Positions 43,010 through 53,000 of a stretch of 64,000 nt of DNA are shown here, piece by piece (positions within the stretch are counted from its first letter, which is position 1; the number at the start of each line of letters is the position of its first letter). The notes below the pieces were generated by a model. The model ran no database searches, was not told the DNA's origin, and was given only the letters and a program-made list of their open reading frames with translations. The translations under genes were made by a program, and so were the position numbers. The DNA comes from Chlamydiales bacterium (GTDB lineage: Bacteria; Chlamydiota; Chlamydiia; Chlamydiales; SM23-39), in assembly GCA_030681135.1 (NCBI GenBank), contig JAUXXF010000005.1, positions 37,109 to 101,108 on the forward strand, written 5' to 3'.

Positions 43010-44944
43010 CTATAGAGAGGATTTATTGAGATATTCTTGAACAGCAGCGATGAAGGTTCCATGGCTCCAAGTCAATGGAGAAACTGAAATGGGCTCTAAG
43101 GTTTTGGGGTGGAGTTGTTCTGCCAGCACGCCGCTTGGTAGAGCATGATCTGCCACCCATTCAAGAATAGAGAGAGCTTTGTCTAAATCTTCTTTGTTCT
43201 TAGCTGATGCGATGTCATATTGAGCCATCCAAAGAGTCGTCACAAACCAGGGATTGCTGGTATCGTTATCTCGATAATAGGCGTCATTTTCATAGCGGGC
43301 GATCCCTTTTCCGGTTTCTTTGATTAAGAGCTTTTCGCGGATTTGCGCCATAGTGCTTTGGACAAAGGGATGGTCGGGCTCATAAGCGCCAAAGGCAAAA
43401 ATTCCATAGAGACTAGCGTCGATGGTTGCATCGATCTCCAAAGAGCCATCTTTCTTGAAACGAATCATCCGCGCAAATCTCCCTTCTTCTTTTCTATAGA
43501 GATAAAGGTCCATCGCTTCTCGGATTTGCTGGGCGCCGTTTCTATACTCATTGGCAAGGCTTGTCTCTCCAAAAGCTGCAGCAAACTGGGAAGCTGCCAT
43601 TAAGCCTCCATAGACTGTTGCAGTGGTGAAGGTGAAAATGCCTTGCCGCTCTTCCCAAAGATCAAAACTTGGAAGAGGAAGACCGGTGTTAAAATCGCGG
43701 TAGTTCATCATAAAATCCGCGGCCTGTTTAATGAGAGATTCGTAAAGAGGTTGGATCAAATCAAGATCTTTATAGATTTCGTAATGTTTCCATAACGCCC
43801 AAATAACCAGCGCTGTTTCGTCCTCTTGAATGGGAAGTTGCGGTTTGCCTTCATTGAACCAGGAATGCCAGGAGCTGCCCAAAGAACCAGAAGGTGTATA
43901 TTTATGAAGAAAATATCCTTCTTCCCTGAGGATTTTTGCACAAAAAAGATAAAAAGGAGCGCTGTTATATCCTGCTTTGTCCAAAGCGTAGGCAACTAAA
44001 GCTCCATCTCGAGGCCACATATAGCTGTAGGTATCTCGATTGAACTGGACTGTATCAGAGTCGTTGCCTGCAATAATGCTTCCGCAGCGATTCATTTGCG
44101 TGCGGCAGATCAACAAACTTTTTTTGTATAGATTGGAGACTTTTGCGGGAAGAAGATCGATGTTTACACCAGCTTGGCTCACCCATAATTCCCAGTAGTC
44201 TTTTGTTCTTTTCAACAGCTCTTCTGGAGTTTTTTTCTTCACAATCTCTTGTAAATGCTTGACCTCTTCCCATGATTTTCCCATCGCGATCCAGTAAAAA
44301 CAGCTCTCTTCTCCTAGAGGAGGGAGGGTTAAGGGGATGGAGATGATCGAATCGACGCTGCCTTGAGCGATGGGATTGCCACTTAAGATTCCATCTTCGG
44401 CATCTCTCCAAGTCCCTTTTTGAGAACCTGATTCCTTGTTTCCTGTCGCAAAGAAATCGAGACCGAATGTATTGTTGGCTCTAATATTGATCAAAAAGTA
44501 GCGATCTTTTTTGTAATGGATGAGACTTTTGTTTTCGGGCTGAAAGGCTGCGGTATCTCCAATATCTGTCCCATAAATATGAAAATCGTGAGCGAAAAAG
44601 AGTTGAATCTCTCTTTGTTCAGAGCGAAGGTTTTTTACAGTGATTTTTTTTAGATAGATGTTTTCAGTGATGTCGACAAGATCGTTTACGATCATTTGTA
44701 ATTGCAGAGTCTCATTGGCAAGCTCTACATTTGTCACTAAAGAGTTTCCGAGATAGTTCCTTTTTACCTCCCAGCCATCAGGAATCCATGAAAGGGAATC
44801 ATCGGCCCAGACTCCAAAACGGAAAGGTTCTCCTTTCGAATGATTTTCTTCTCCGACGTAAGGATAGTAGAGTTCTCGTAAGATGGAGCCTTTATCGAAA
44901 GCAATCAGGACCTGGCCATTGCTGATAGGGATGTCTCTTGGCAT
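43010..44944 (-). CDS. glycoside hydrolase family 15 glucoamylase
   Basis: 644 residues. An N-terminal beta-sandwich domain (to ~260) is followed by the (alpha/alpha)6 barrel, with FNRDTYSYMWPRDGALVAYAL, DETALVIWALWKHYE and LPSFDLWEERQGIFTFTT, the latter holding the first catalytic Glu. GH15 enzymes release glucose from alpha-1,4-glucans such as glycogen or trehalose-type sugars. There is no signal peptide, so it acts in the cytosol, probably on the glycogen store. It starts one base after the azoR-like gene ends. Confidence 0.92.
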   Translation of the reverse strand: MPRDIPISNGQVLIAFDKGSILRELYYPYVGEENHSKGEPFRFGVWADDSLSWIPDGWEVKRNYLGNSLVTNVELANETLQLQMIVNDLVDITENIYLKKITVKNLRSEQREIQLFFAHDFHIYGTDIGDTAAFQPENKSLIHYKKDRYFLINIRANNTFGLDFFATGNKESGSQKGTWRDAEDGILSGNPIAQGSVDSIISIPLTLPPLGEESCFYWIAMGKSWEEVKHLQEIVKKKTPEELLKRTKDYWELWVSQAGVNIDLLPAKVSNLYKKSLLICRTQMNRCGSIIAGNDSDTVQFNRDTYSYMWPRDGALVAYALDKAGYNSAPFYLFCAKILREEGYFLHKYTPSGSLGSSWHSWFNEGKPQLPIQEDETALVIWALWKHYEIYKDLDLIQPLYESLIKQAADFMMNYRDFNTGLPLPSFDLWEERQGIFTFTTATVYGGLMAASQFAAAFGETSLANEYRNGAQQIREAMDLYLYRKEEGRFARMIRFKKDGSLEIDATIDASLYGIFAFGAYEPDHPFVQSTMAQIREKLLIKETGKGIARYENDAYYRDNDTSNPWFVTTLWMAQYDIASAKNKEDLDKALSILEWVADHALPSGVLAEQLHPKTLEPISVSPLTWSHGTFIAAVQEYLNKSSL

Positions 44945-44945
44945 G

Positions 44946-45572
44946 TCATATAATCTTTGTTGCCAAGTTTATGGCGGCTTTTTTTGCGATTTCGATCTGT
45001 TCTTTTTGCTTTTCGCTGCCCATATCCATAGGCTCTGCATTGATGAAGGAAATATCAGTAATGCCAACAAAGTTGAAAATAATCTTTAAATAGCTTTCTT
45101 GAAAGTCCATACTTTTCATCTCGCCGCCATATTGACCGCCCCGGCTGGTAATGATAGCCATTTTTCTATCCACCACCAATCCTTCTACACTTCCCTCTTC
45201 TGTATAGCGAAAGAGATAGTGAGGTTGGACGATCACGTCGATATAATGTTTGAGCATGTAGGGGATATGGAAATTCCACATCGGCGTGCTGATTAAAAAC
45301 AGATCGGCAGTCTTAAACCTTTCGATATGTTGAATAATCTCTACCCATAATTCTTTGGCTTTGCCAAAAAGATTTTTCCCTGACAAAAGAATGTATTTCC
45401 CGCTCACGCTCTGCATGCTCAGCTCTGGAAGGTGTTCTTTGGCGAGATTTAGCTCATCGATCAACCAATCGGGATGCTTTTCTTTAAAAGTATCCAAAAA
45501 TGCTTGCGAGACTTGCAAGGTACGCGACTCTTCTTCTCGTGGGGTGGCAATGATATGTAGGAGCCTTTTCAT
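44946..45572 (-). CDS. azoR: FMN-dependent NADH-azoreductase-type flavoprotein
   Basis: 208 residues from ATG 45572; the frame continues to 45623 but the flavodoxin-like fold begins MKRLLHIIATPREEESRT. The FMN loop, TPMWNFHIPYMLKHYIDVI and TSRGGQYGG are AzoR signatures. These enzymes reduce quinones and azo compounds and protect against thiol stress. It is first of a two-gene minus-strand unit with the glucoamylase; no functional link is evident. Confidence 0.88.
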   Translation of the reverse strand: MKRLLHIIATPREEESRTLQVSQAFLDTFKEKHPDWLIDELNLAKEHLPELSMQSVSGKYILLSGKNLFGKAKELWVEIIQHIERFKTADLFLISTPMWNFHIPYMLKHYIDVIVQPHYLFRYTEEGSVEGLVVDRKMAIITSRGGQYGGEMKSMDFQESYLKIIFNFVGITDISFINAEPMDMGSEKQKEQIEIAKKAAINLATKII

Positions 45573-45707
45573 ATATTTCTTTATATCAAATAAAATGTTT
45601 GACGCCAGCTTTTTTTTGCTCATTGGGCAATAGGTTTTTATTTTATTGGATTGATATATTTGTTATTATTAAATATAACTTTGTTTTTTGTAAAAATAGG
45701 TTTATTT

Positions 45708-46829
45708 ATGAAAACGGTATGTTTGAATATGATTGTTTGCAATGAGAGCGCAGTGATCCGTCGCTGTTTAGCTTCTGTCAAAGATAAGATTGATGCCTGG
45801 GTGATCGTTGACACCGGCTCTACAGATGGAACGCAAGAGATCATCAAGGAGTATCTTAAAGATATTCCCGGAGAGCTGCACGAGCGTCCTTGGGTTGATT
45901 TTGCAGAAGGTCGCAATCAGGCGATGGAGCTTGCCAAAGGGAAAGCTGATTATTTGCTTTTTATAGATGCTGACGAAATATTGGAAGCTGGATCGGAGTG
46001 GGAAGAGCTTACTCAGGATAGTTATTTCATCAATGTTTTCTATGATAAAGGTTTGCATTTAAAAGTTGAGCACCCTCGAACCTTTTTGTTAAACAACGCG
46101 CTTGATTGGATCTGGGTGGGGGTTTTGCATGAGCAAGTAGAGCATCGGGACGGGAAAAAACGATCACAAGTACTACTCGATAAAGCTCGTCTACATAGCA
46201 TTGAAGATGGTTATCGATCGAAAGATTCCTTGGAGCAAAAAGCGATCAAGGATTCAGCAACCTTAGAAAAAGCTTTAGAGAAAGAGCCAACGAATACCCG
46301 TTATATCTATTTTCTTGGTCAAAGTTATGATGTAGCTCAAAGAGTTGAGCTGGCTCTTAAACAATATCAGAAGCTGATGACTATGCCAGATGTACATGAA
46401 GCTCTTCTCTATATGTCGATGATTCGCAGCGCTCTTTTGCAAGAACAGCTGGAGAGGCCAGTAGAGACAGTGATTGAAAGTTATATGGCAGCCTACCAAC
46501 GTTTTCCTTGGCGAGCTGAGCCACTTTTTCACTTAGCTAATTTTTATATGCGTGGGAAGAGAACTTTTCTTGCTTACTTTATTGCCAAGACGGCTCTTAG
46601 CATTCCTATTCCACAATTCGATGCTGCTCCAGTCTATACAGAGATTTATAAACATTATCTTCCCTGGGTATTTGCCAAATGCGCTGCGCGTTTAGGCTTA
46701 GATCACGAAGCGAATGAAATGTGTAGCAGACTGTTGGCTCGGCCTGATTTACCTCCAGAGGTGCGTAGGTTAGTAGATGAGGTGCATGATCAGGAGTCTT
46801 TCGATGGTATCCCTTTAACTTATAGATAA
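45708..46829 (+). CDS. family 2 glycosyltransferase with TPR-like C-terminus
   Basis: 373 residues from ATG 45708. GT-A fold: CLNMIVCNESAVIRRCL, then VIVDTGSTDGTQEII and LLFIDADE with the DxD-type metal site. The C-terminal half (from ~180) is helical repeats, for example TRYIYFLGQSYDVAQRVELALKQYQKL. Family 2 proteins of this build add sugars to surface polysaccharide or to proteins. It is first of three glycosyltransferase genes on the plus strand. Confidence 0.88.
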   Translation: MKTVCLNMIVCNESAVIRRCLASVKDKIDAWVIVDTGSTDGTQEIIKEYLKDIPGELHERPWVDFAEGRNQAMELAKGKADYLLFIDADEILEAGSEWEELTQDSYFINVFYDKGLHLKVEHPRTFLLNNALDWIWVGVLHEQVEHRDGKKRSQVLLDKARLHSIEDGYRSKDSLEQKAIKDSATLEKALEKEPTNTRYIYFLGQSYDVAQRVELALKQYQKLMTMPDVHEALLYMSMIRSALLQEQLERPVETVIESYMAAYQRFPWRAEPLFHLANFYMRGKRTFLAYFIAKTALSIPIPQFDAAPVYTEIYKHYLPWVFAKCAARLGLDHEANEMCSRLLARPDLPPEVRRLVDEVHDQESFDGIPLTYR

Positions 46830-46877
46830 AAAAGATATACCCAGATAATCTGAAGATTTTTTTACCGTATAGTTCGA

Positions 46878-48011
46878 GTGATTAATAACTATTCAAAAAG
46901 TCCGCTCAGAAAAGGCCTTTTAGTGAGGAGATGGGGAAGCGTATATTTGCTTCTAGCGCTCAATGCTTTTTTTCGATGTAGAAAAAAGAGAAGAAAGATC
47001 CCAACATCGCCAAAAAAAATTCTAGTTTGCAATATAGCAAACTTGGGCGATGTTGTGATCTCTACAACTGTTTTGCCTGCTTTGAAGAGGGAATTCCCAG
47101 GTTGTGAAATCGGGTTTTTACTAGCCTCGCCTGCTGCAGAGCTTTTACAGAGCCATCCCTTTGTAGATCGGGTTCATGTATTTGATCATTGGTATGCAAA
47201 TAGACGTAAAGGAGTATTTCGAGCGATTGTAGACCATTTAAGAGGGGGATCTCGGGCTATCAAAGAGATTCGTCAAATGCGCTATGAGATAGCGATCGAT
47301 CTGCAACCTTATTTTCCAAACGCTATTCCTCTTTTGTTCAAGGCAAAGATACCTGTGCGGATTGGATATTCTACAGGAGGATTTTCAAATCTTTTGACAG
47401 AGAGCGTCTCTTGGAGCGCAGAGTATATGGGGCGCCACCATTTGAATCTTTTAGCACATGTAAAGATTGATACGAGCAAAGATTCTCCTTTGCCCAACTA
47501 CATTGTAAGCCAAAAGCCAGATTGTGAGTTCCCTCCCGGCTATTTCGCAGTTCATATGGGGACTGCGCATTGTTTGAAGGAGTGGGATGAGAAAAAATGG
47601 ATAGAATTGATTTGCGAGATGCAAAAGCAAGGGCGCAAAGTGATTTTGACGGGGTACGGGAAAGAAGAGCAGCTTCGATGCGATCGAGTCTCGTTGGCGG
47701 CAGGTTGTTTGAACTATTGCAACCGTTTGGGGTGGTCAGATTTTGCATTTGCTATTCAACAAGCTAAGCTAGTGATTTCTGTCGATTCAGTTACCGTGCA
47801 TTTGGCGGCAGGAACAAAAACCCCGCTCATCGTGTTGTTTGCAGGGATGAATGATCCGGGCCAGTGGGTCCCATCTTATTCTAAATGCCGATCGATCATG
47901 AAGAGAGTTCCTTGCGCTCCTTGTTTTGAAAGGCGAGGTTGCAGCCATATGTCCTGCATCCGGGATATTGAAGTGAAAGAGGTGTTAGAAGTAATTTCTA
48001 TGCTATGTTGA
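46878..48011 (+). CDS. family 9 glycosyltransferase (heptosyltransferase-like)
   Basis: 377 residues. GTG start with no strong ribosome site. GT9 fold: KKILVCNIANLGDVVISTTVLPALKR, and a second half with FAVHMGTAHCLKEWDEKKW, VDSVTVHLAAGTKTPLIVLFAG and a Cys-rich end (CAPCFERRGCSHMSC). Family members transfer ADP-heptose to LPS core. The basic region near 30-45 may associate with the membrane. It overlaps the next gene by 7 bases, so the pair is coupled. Confidence 0.9.
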   Translation: MINNYSKSPLRKGLLVRRWGSVYLLLALNAFFRCRKKRRKIPTSPKKILVCNIANLGDVVISTTVLPALKREFPGCEIGFLLASPAAELLQSHPFVDRVHVFDHWYANRRKGVFRAIVDHLRGGSRAIKEIRQMRYEIAIDLQPYFPNAIPLLFKAKIPVRIGYSTGGFSNLLTESVSWSAEYMGRHHLNLLAHVKIDTSKDSPLPNYIVSQKPDCEFPPGYFAVHMGTAHCLKEWDEKKWIELICEMQKQGRKVILTGYGKEEQLRCDRVSLAAGCLNYCNRLGWSDFAFAIQQAKLVISVDSVTVHLAAGTKTPLIVLFAGMNDPGQWVPSYSKCRSIMKRVPCAPCFERRGCSHMSCIRDIEVKEVLEVISMLC

Positions 48012-49054
48012 GACGTATTTTGTTTCTTACTTTCTTTTTCGGAGTCTTATGCGTTGCGGGTTTATACCGAAACGATCTGAAGTGTTTTTGGTATGCCTCG
48101 GATTGTTCAGGTATGCAATGGGAATCTTCGGAATTTATCTGGGATTTGGGGGTTATTCAGGGCTGTGATAAGGGGCTCAATCGGAGCCCCAGTGAATACT
48201 TTAAAAAAGATGTGTTTGATAAGGAAGCTTATAAAAATATTGCAAAGGGGGATGTTGTTTGGGTTAAAAGCCAATTTATTCAGAAGTTTTACAAACATGT
48301 CCTTCCTGCAGTAAAAAATCCCTTTGTTCTCGTGATTTGTGATGGGGATGAGTCTTTCCCTTCTAATTCAAGACTTGGAAAACAGTTCGATGATCTGATC
48401 AATCACGAAATGATTATTCATATTTTCGCTCAAAATTGTGACTATAGAGGTTCTTGCAAGAAGGTGAGCCATCTTCCGATTGGTCTTGACTTCCATACAT
48501 TGGCCTATAAACCTGGAGCTCATCGATGGGGGACTAGAGCTGCTCCCTCTGAGCAAGAAGAGGCTTTAAAAGGACTTTTGCAGCAGTTAAAACCTACTTA
48601 TCTTAGAAAAAAGAGGGCTTTCGTTGACTTTCAGCATCATAACACCATGAGGTCTACCTTTCGCCGTCATCGAGAATTTGGCGAAGATCGGCTCTCTATT
48701 TTTAAGCGATTAAAATCGACAGGTTTGATTGACTATGCAAAAAGGATGCCGCGGTTTGATCTTTGGACAATGAAAGGGGAATATGCTTTTTCCATCAGCC
48801 CCCATGGGAACGGTCTTGATTGCCATCGTACCTGGGAAGATTTGATTTTAGGATGCATTGTCATTGTGAAAACGTCTCCTCTTGACCCGCTTTACAAAGA
48901 CCTCCCTGTTGTGATTGTCAAAGATTGGTCTGAAGTCACCGAGGACAATTTGATAAAGTGGCTCGATCAATACAAAGATGCATTTAGCAATCCGTCTTAT
49001 CGAAATAAACTCACGAACGATTATTGGCTGAAGAAAATTCAGTCTCTGAAGTAA
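48005..49054 (+). CDS. exostosin-like (GT47-type) glycosyltransferase
   Basis: 349 residues with an N-terminal signal anchor (FLTFFFGVLCVAGLY). The exostosin-type core is seen in YFKKDVFDKEAYKNI, LPIGLDFHTLAY and FSISPHGNGLDCHRTWEDLILGCIVIVKTSPLDPLYKDLPVVIVKDW. GT47-like proteins add glucuronic acid, galactose or similar sugars, and are mainly eukaryotic. Bases 48062-48083, just after the anchor, match the arm of the class B repeat at 20 of 22 positions. Translated after the heptosyltransferase-like protein. Confidence 0.85.
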   Translation: MLRRILFLTFFFGVLCVAGLYRNDLKCFWYASDCSGMQWESSEFIWDLGVIQGCDKGLNRSPSEYFKKDVFDKEAYKNIAKGDVVWVKSQFIQKFYKHVLPAVKNPFVLVICDGDESFPSNSRLGKQFDDLINHEMIIHIFAQNCDYRGSCKKVSHLPIGLDFHTLAYKPGAHRWGTRAAPSEQEEALKGLLQQLKPTYLRKKRAFVDFQHHNTMRSTFRRHREFGEDRLSIFKRLKSTGLIDYAKRMPRFDLWTMKGEYAFSISPHGNGLDCHRTWEDLILGCIVIVKTSPLDPLYKDLPVVIVKDWSEVTEDNLIKWLDQYKDAFSNPSYRNKLTNDYWLKKIQSLK

Positions 49055-49074
49055 GGCTATTGATTCACGATCCC

Positions 49075-49416
49075 TTAGGGTTCTTTAACGTGAAATTTAT
49101 GGAGAAATCGATGAAAAAGAGGGGCAATAATGATTGCAATCACAATGAGAAAAATAATGCCGCTAAAGAGAGCATAACAACCAGCAAACAGTTTGCCTCC
49201 AGTTGTTTCCAAAGTGGATACGGGTCCCATGCCCGATAAGATCATTGAAGCATTCAAAAAAGAATCTAGCAAGGACATGTCTTCAAAATAGCTGTACCCA
49301 CTCATTCCTAATCCCAATGAGAAAGCGATAATTGCAAACCCAATAAGAAGATTCCGAATGATTCGGGAAACAAATGTTTTTACTGAAGCGAGTGGTAGGT
49401 GTCTGCTTTCAATCAT
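49075..49416 (-). CDS. small two-helix membrane protein (potassium-channel-like)
   Basis: 113 residues from the ATG at 49416. Two helices (about 18-38 and 75-98) flank a loop with DSFLNASMILSGMGPV, which resembles a pore helix. The layout M1-pore-M2 suggests a minimal ion-channel-like protein, but the TVGYG filter is not present. Similar small proteins occur in many bacteria without a known role. The frame extends upstream to 49458. Convergent with the GT47 gene. Confidence 0.6.
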   Translation of the reverse strand: MIESRHLPLASVKTFVSRIIRNLLIGFAIIAFSLGLGMSGYSYFEDMSLLDSFLNASMILSGMGPVSTLETTGGKLFAGCYALFSGIIFLIVIAIIIAPLFHRFLHKFHVKEP

Positions 49417-49481
49417 TTTAATATACGTGAGATTTATATATTTTTTGCAATTTTGCAAGAGCTTTTTCGAGGAGAACCTCT

Positions 49482-49955
49482 TTACTGAAAACTAGAGCAT
49501 AGAGATCGCCCCATTTTTTTCAACCGGAGAAAAATTGTTTTTATCTTGTAGTTCTTTGGATCTAGTCCTTTTTTCACCTCTGACCATTTGAGAGGAGTAG
49601 AAACGGGAACTCCTGGTAAAGCTCTTATGCTATAAGGTGCAGCTAAGCTTTGACCAAAATTATTTTGGAAGCAATCGATGTAGACTTTTCCAGATGTTTT
49701 GCAATAGCTAGGCACTTCGATTTCTTCTAAGACTTTATGGATTTCTTGAGCCACTTGAATAACCGCTTGAAAGGAGGCTTTTTTAGGATCTAAATCAAAG
49801 ACGATGAAATCCGGGGCTTGCAATTTCTGGATCCGAGAGAAGAAAGGGTGGATTTCGATGCAGCCTAAATTGGCTGCAAACAAAAGGCTCTCCTCATTTT
49901 GAATAAGTAAATAGTTCACTTTTTTGTTTTCATGCTGAATGGAAATTGTTTTCAC
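49482..49955 (-). CDS. LigD-type polymerase domain, internally deleted
   Basis: 157 residues. The N-terminal part ESLLFAANLGCIEIHPFFSR and PDFIVFDLDPKKA matches the AEP polymerase domain of LigD, including the Asp54-x-Asp56 metal pair. KTSGK (86-90) is then followed directly by VYIDCFQNNFGQSLAAPYSIR, which in usual LigD lies ~55-60 residues later; the intervening His and RNA-binding part is missing without a stop. The N-terminus also begins late. It cannot be a full polymerase and may be a remnant. No ligase or Ku gene is near. Confidence 0.7.
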   Translation of the reverse strand: MKTISIQHENKKVNYLLIQNEESLLFAANLGCIEIHPFFSRIQKLQAPDFIVFDLDPKKASFQAVIQVAQEIHKVLEEIEVPSYCKTSGKVYIDCFQNNFGQSLAAPYSIRALPGVPVSTPLKWSEVKKGLDPKNYKIKTIFLRLKKMGRSLCSSFQ

Positions 49956-50058
49956 CTGACAGGCTTTGAGGCGAGTAAGAGAGAAAGTTTGGAGAGAAAA
50001 TAACCGGTTATTTTTTTAGTCCAATTCACCAACATAGGTAACCTTTTTCAGCTAAAAA

Positions 50059-53000
50059 ATGTCGTTGAAAAATATTCTCAGAGGCATCATATTTGATCGT
50101 TTTTCACTAAAGGCAGAAATACTTATGATAAAGAACGATCATTTAAGATCCCCTCTAACTTTACCTCCTTCAATAACAAGCTCCCAATCTTTCAGTAATC
50201 ATCAATATTGGCAGATTTCAATCGATTTCAGAGGTCCAAATGGGAACCCTCAGTTTCACCTTGTATCGCCCTTTGGAGAAGCATTAACAGTGGATTCAGT
50301 GCTTATCCAAAACATTGATCCATCAACTGCTGACCATTTTCAAAGGTCCTCCTCGTCTCAAGAAAAACAACAAATCGTCAACCAATACTTGCAGCAGTGG
50401 TTTCAAAATCCTCAAAAGTATCACATTCACGTTGAAAAACATGAGGGACAGCATTATGTCCGCATTGGAGATCCTGGCTTGCGGGGCGGTGGTAAAGAAG
50501 AAGGATATGCTTGCTCAGCTGTACAAATTGTAGGCGGAAGTGTCTTTACGATAATGGGCTGGCGCAAGCTCGGTCCCTTCATTATAAGTGTGGGGGTTTC
50601 TGGGGCTTTGGATACTTACCAAACAAAGGAAGAAGAATTTAGTAAATCTAACTATTCCAAAAAGATCGGCTACTCCTGTCTAGGAGGGTTAGTATCTGCA
50701 GGAGTTGGAGGCTATTTACAAGGCGCTCACCTCATAGTGAACATGGGGCAAGCTGCGTTAAGCGCAGGTGCAAGCGCTGCCGCAACGACAATGGTGAAAG
50801 AAGTGGTAGAAACAGGTAAGTTGCCTTCTCCTGATAAGATTATTACAAACACTCTCTCCGCAGGTATAATTGGAGGTGTAGGACCCTTCATCGATACGGG
50901 AGTTGAATCCTTGATTGGAGATGTTTCCGGTCATTTAGCACTCATTGGCAAAAAGGTTGTTTCTGGAGGTGTTGGAGGCGCTGTAAGTGGAGGCTTGAGC
51001 GCTGCCACATCGAATGCTTTAGAAAGAAAAAAAATTCACGAAGGAATGGGACAAGCGGCTCTTGCAGGAGCTGTAAATGGGGCTGCAACGGGAATACTAG
51101 TCTCAGGTTGCAATCAAATACATCAAAAGATTGAACAACTAAAGTTGCGAGTTAGCCTGGAAAACGCTGCCAGAGAAAAGCTTTTGAGAAATGGACCCTC
51201 GTTGGAACTAAGCCCGGGAAATGTTGCCGAGGAAGAGCTTTTGAAAAAAGCACTCTCGTGGAGAGACTTAGAAGTGCAGGATGCTGATGATGGTATAAAT
51301 GCTGACAGAGAAGAGCTTTTGAAAAAAGCATTCTCGCGGAGATACTTAGAAGTACAGGATGCCGATAATGACGTTATAATTACTGGTGATGTTATAATGG
51401 AAGAGATATGTGCTATCAGAGAAGTAGCATACTTTGTCAGTAAAGAGTTTTTTAAACTATTGATTCGGGTGAACCTAGGAATTGATTCTAGTAGGGATGG
51501 TGATCAGGTTATTGATAAGCTTATTGATCAGGCTATAATGAAAGTGGTCAAACCTGTTAGTGAAGAGTTTTTTAGAAAAATAATGCCGGAGGCATCTCAA
51601 GATTTCAATTATATGAAAGAGTCTTTTAGAAAAATGTTTTCTTCGGAAGTACTGGATTCTAATCACCCCGTGAGAATTATGTTCGAAGAGAATATGAAAC
51701 TTCAACAACAGCTTTTAAAGAAACATACATCCTTATTCAGGGTCGAAAAAGAGCTCTCTATTGCACGAGGACAGTCCTTAGAACCAGGGGAATTCTTAAG
51801 ATTCATAAAAGATGATGAAGGCAACTTGATCCTTTTTAGTAGAAGCTCAGTTGAGAAACTTACATATAAAGCAGAGCAGCTGAAAAGTCAGGTTGGTATC
51901 CTTGAAGAGCAGTGCAAACAAGCGGACTATGAGTTTGAAGAAAGGTTAAAAATACATCACAAACTGATCGAAGAACCTATAAAAACTGTACCAATTAATC
52001 CCTTGAATGCATATCTCGTAGAAGCGAAATCCAGCATTCAAAGAGTTCTTCAACCACAAGTTGTTCAACCCGTTGAACAAGAAGATGAAGACCTCACAGA
52101 TCATGTTATTTTAGTGCACGCCGTTCATCAACATCATCTATTTTACAACCTCCCCGAGTATGTTGGAGGAGAAGAGTGGGATCGTATGGAAGCTGACCTT
52201 AATTATAAAACATTAGTCGCATTGAAACTGGTCTTTACGAAGAAGGGAGTTATTGGAAGGTCTAAAAATCCGGAAAAGCAAGAGTATAAGAAGTTTATCG
52301 ATCGTCCGACGATTCACTGGGCTTGGAATCAGCTAGTGCAGCCTAATAGCGGAGCCCCGGAGGGCTGGGAGGGTGCTAAAATTGCTATTTTAGAGCCGCT
52401 GAAGACATTCGAAAAAAGCAGTGATTACAAGGTGTTTTCGCCGACACCTTACGACACCGAAACTATGGGTGAACATGCTCTTTCTCCCGAGTCCACAATT
52501 TTGGTTCCTCACTCTATCGTCGACGAAGTAAGAGAGTACCTCAACGAGTATCCTGGGGAAATTAGGGGTTTTGATCTTGAAAGTAAAATAAGAGGGGTGA
52601 TTTTCGAAACCCTTCAGGATCAGGAAAAGTATCCAGAGATATGGCATATCTGCGAAGAAAAAGGAAAACTGATTGGCCACTTGGAAGAATATTTAGCAAC
52701 AGGATTTCGATCCAAAACTTGTTTAAAAAAACCAAATGGTGAAGTCGAGATACTTCTAATGGGTGAGAATAATAACTGTTCTGGGGCCATGAGAAGGTTG
52801 AGTAGAGGAAGATTTGTTGGATTGCATATGCATTCTCATACTTATCAGCTTGAAGATGCCGAAGGTTATTTCGGAAAAATAGAAGAATTTAGAAGGAAAG
52901 GAAGAGAGATTGTCCACAATGATCGTCTGTTTGCAGCCTCTATACAAAATTTTCAGGAGCTCCAAGGCATGGGATCGCTATCTGCTCTAAAACTTTATCA

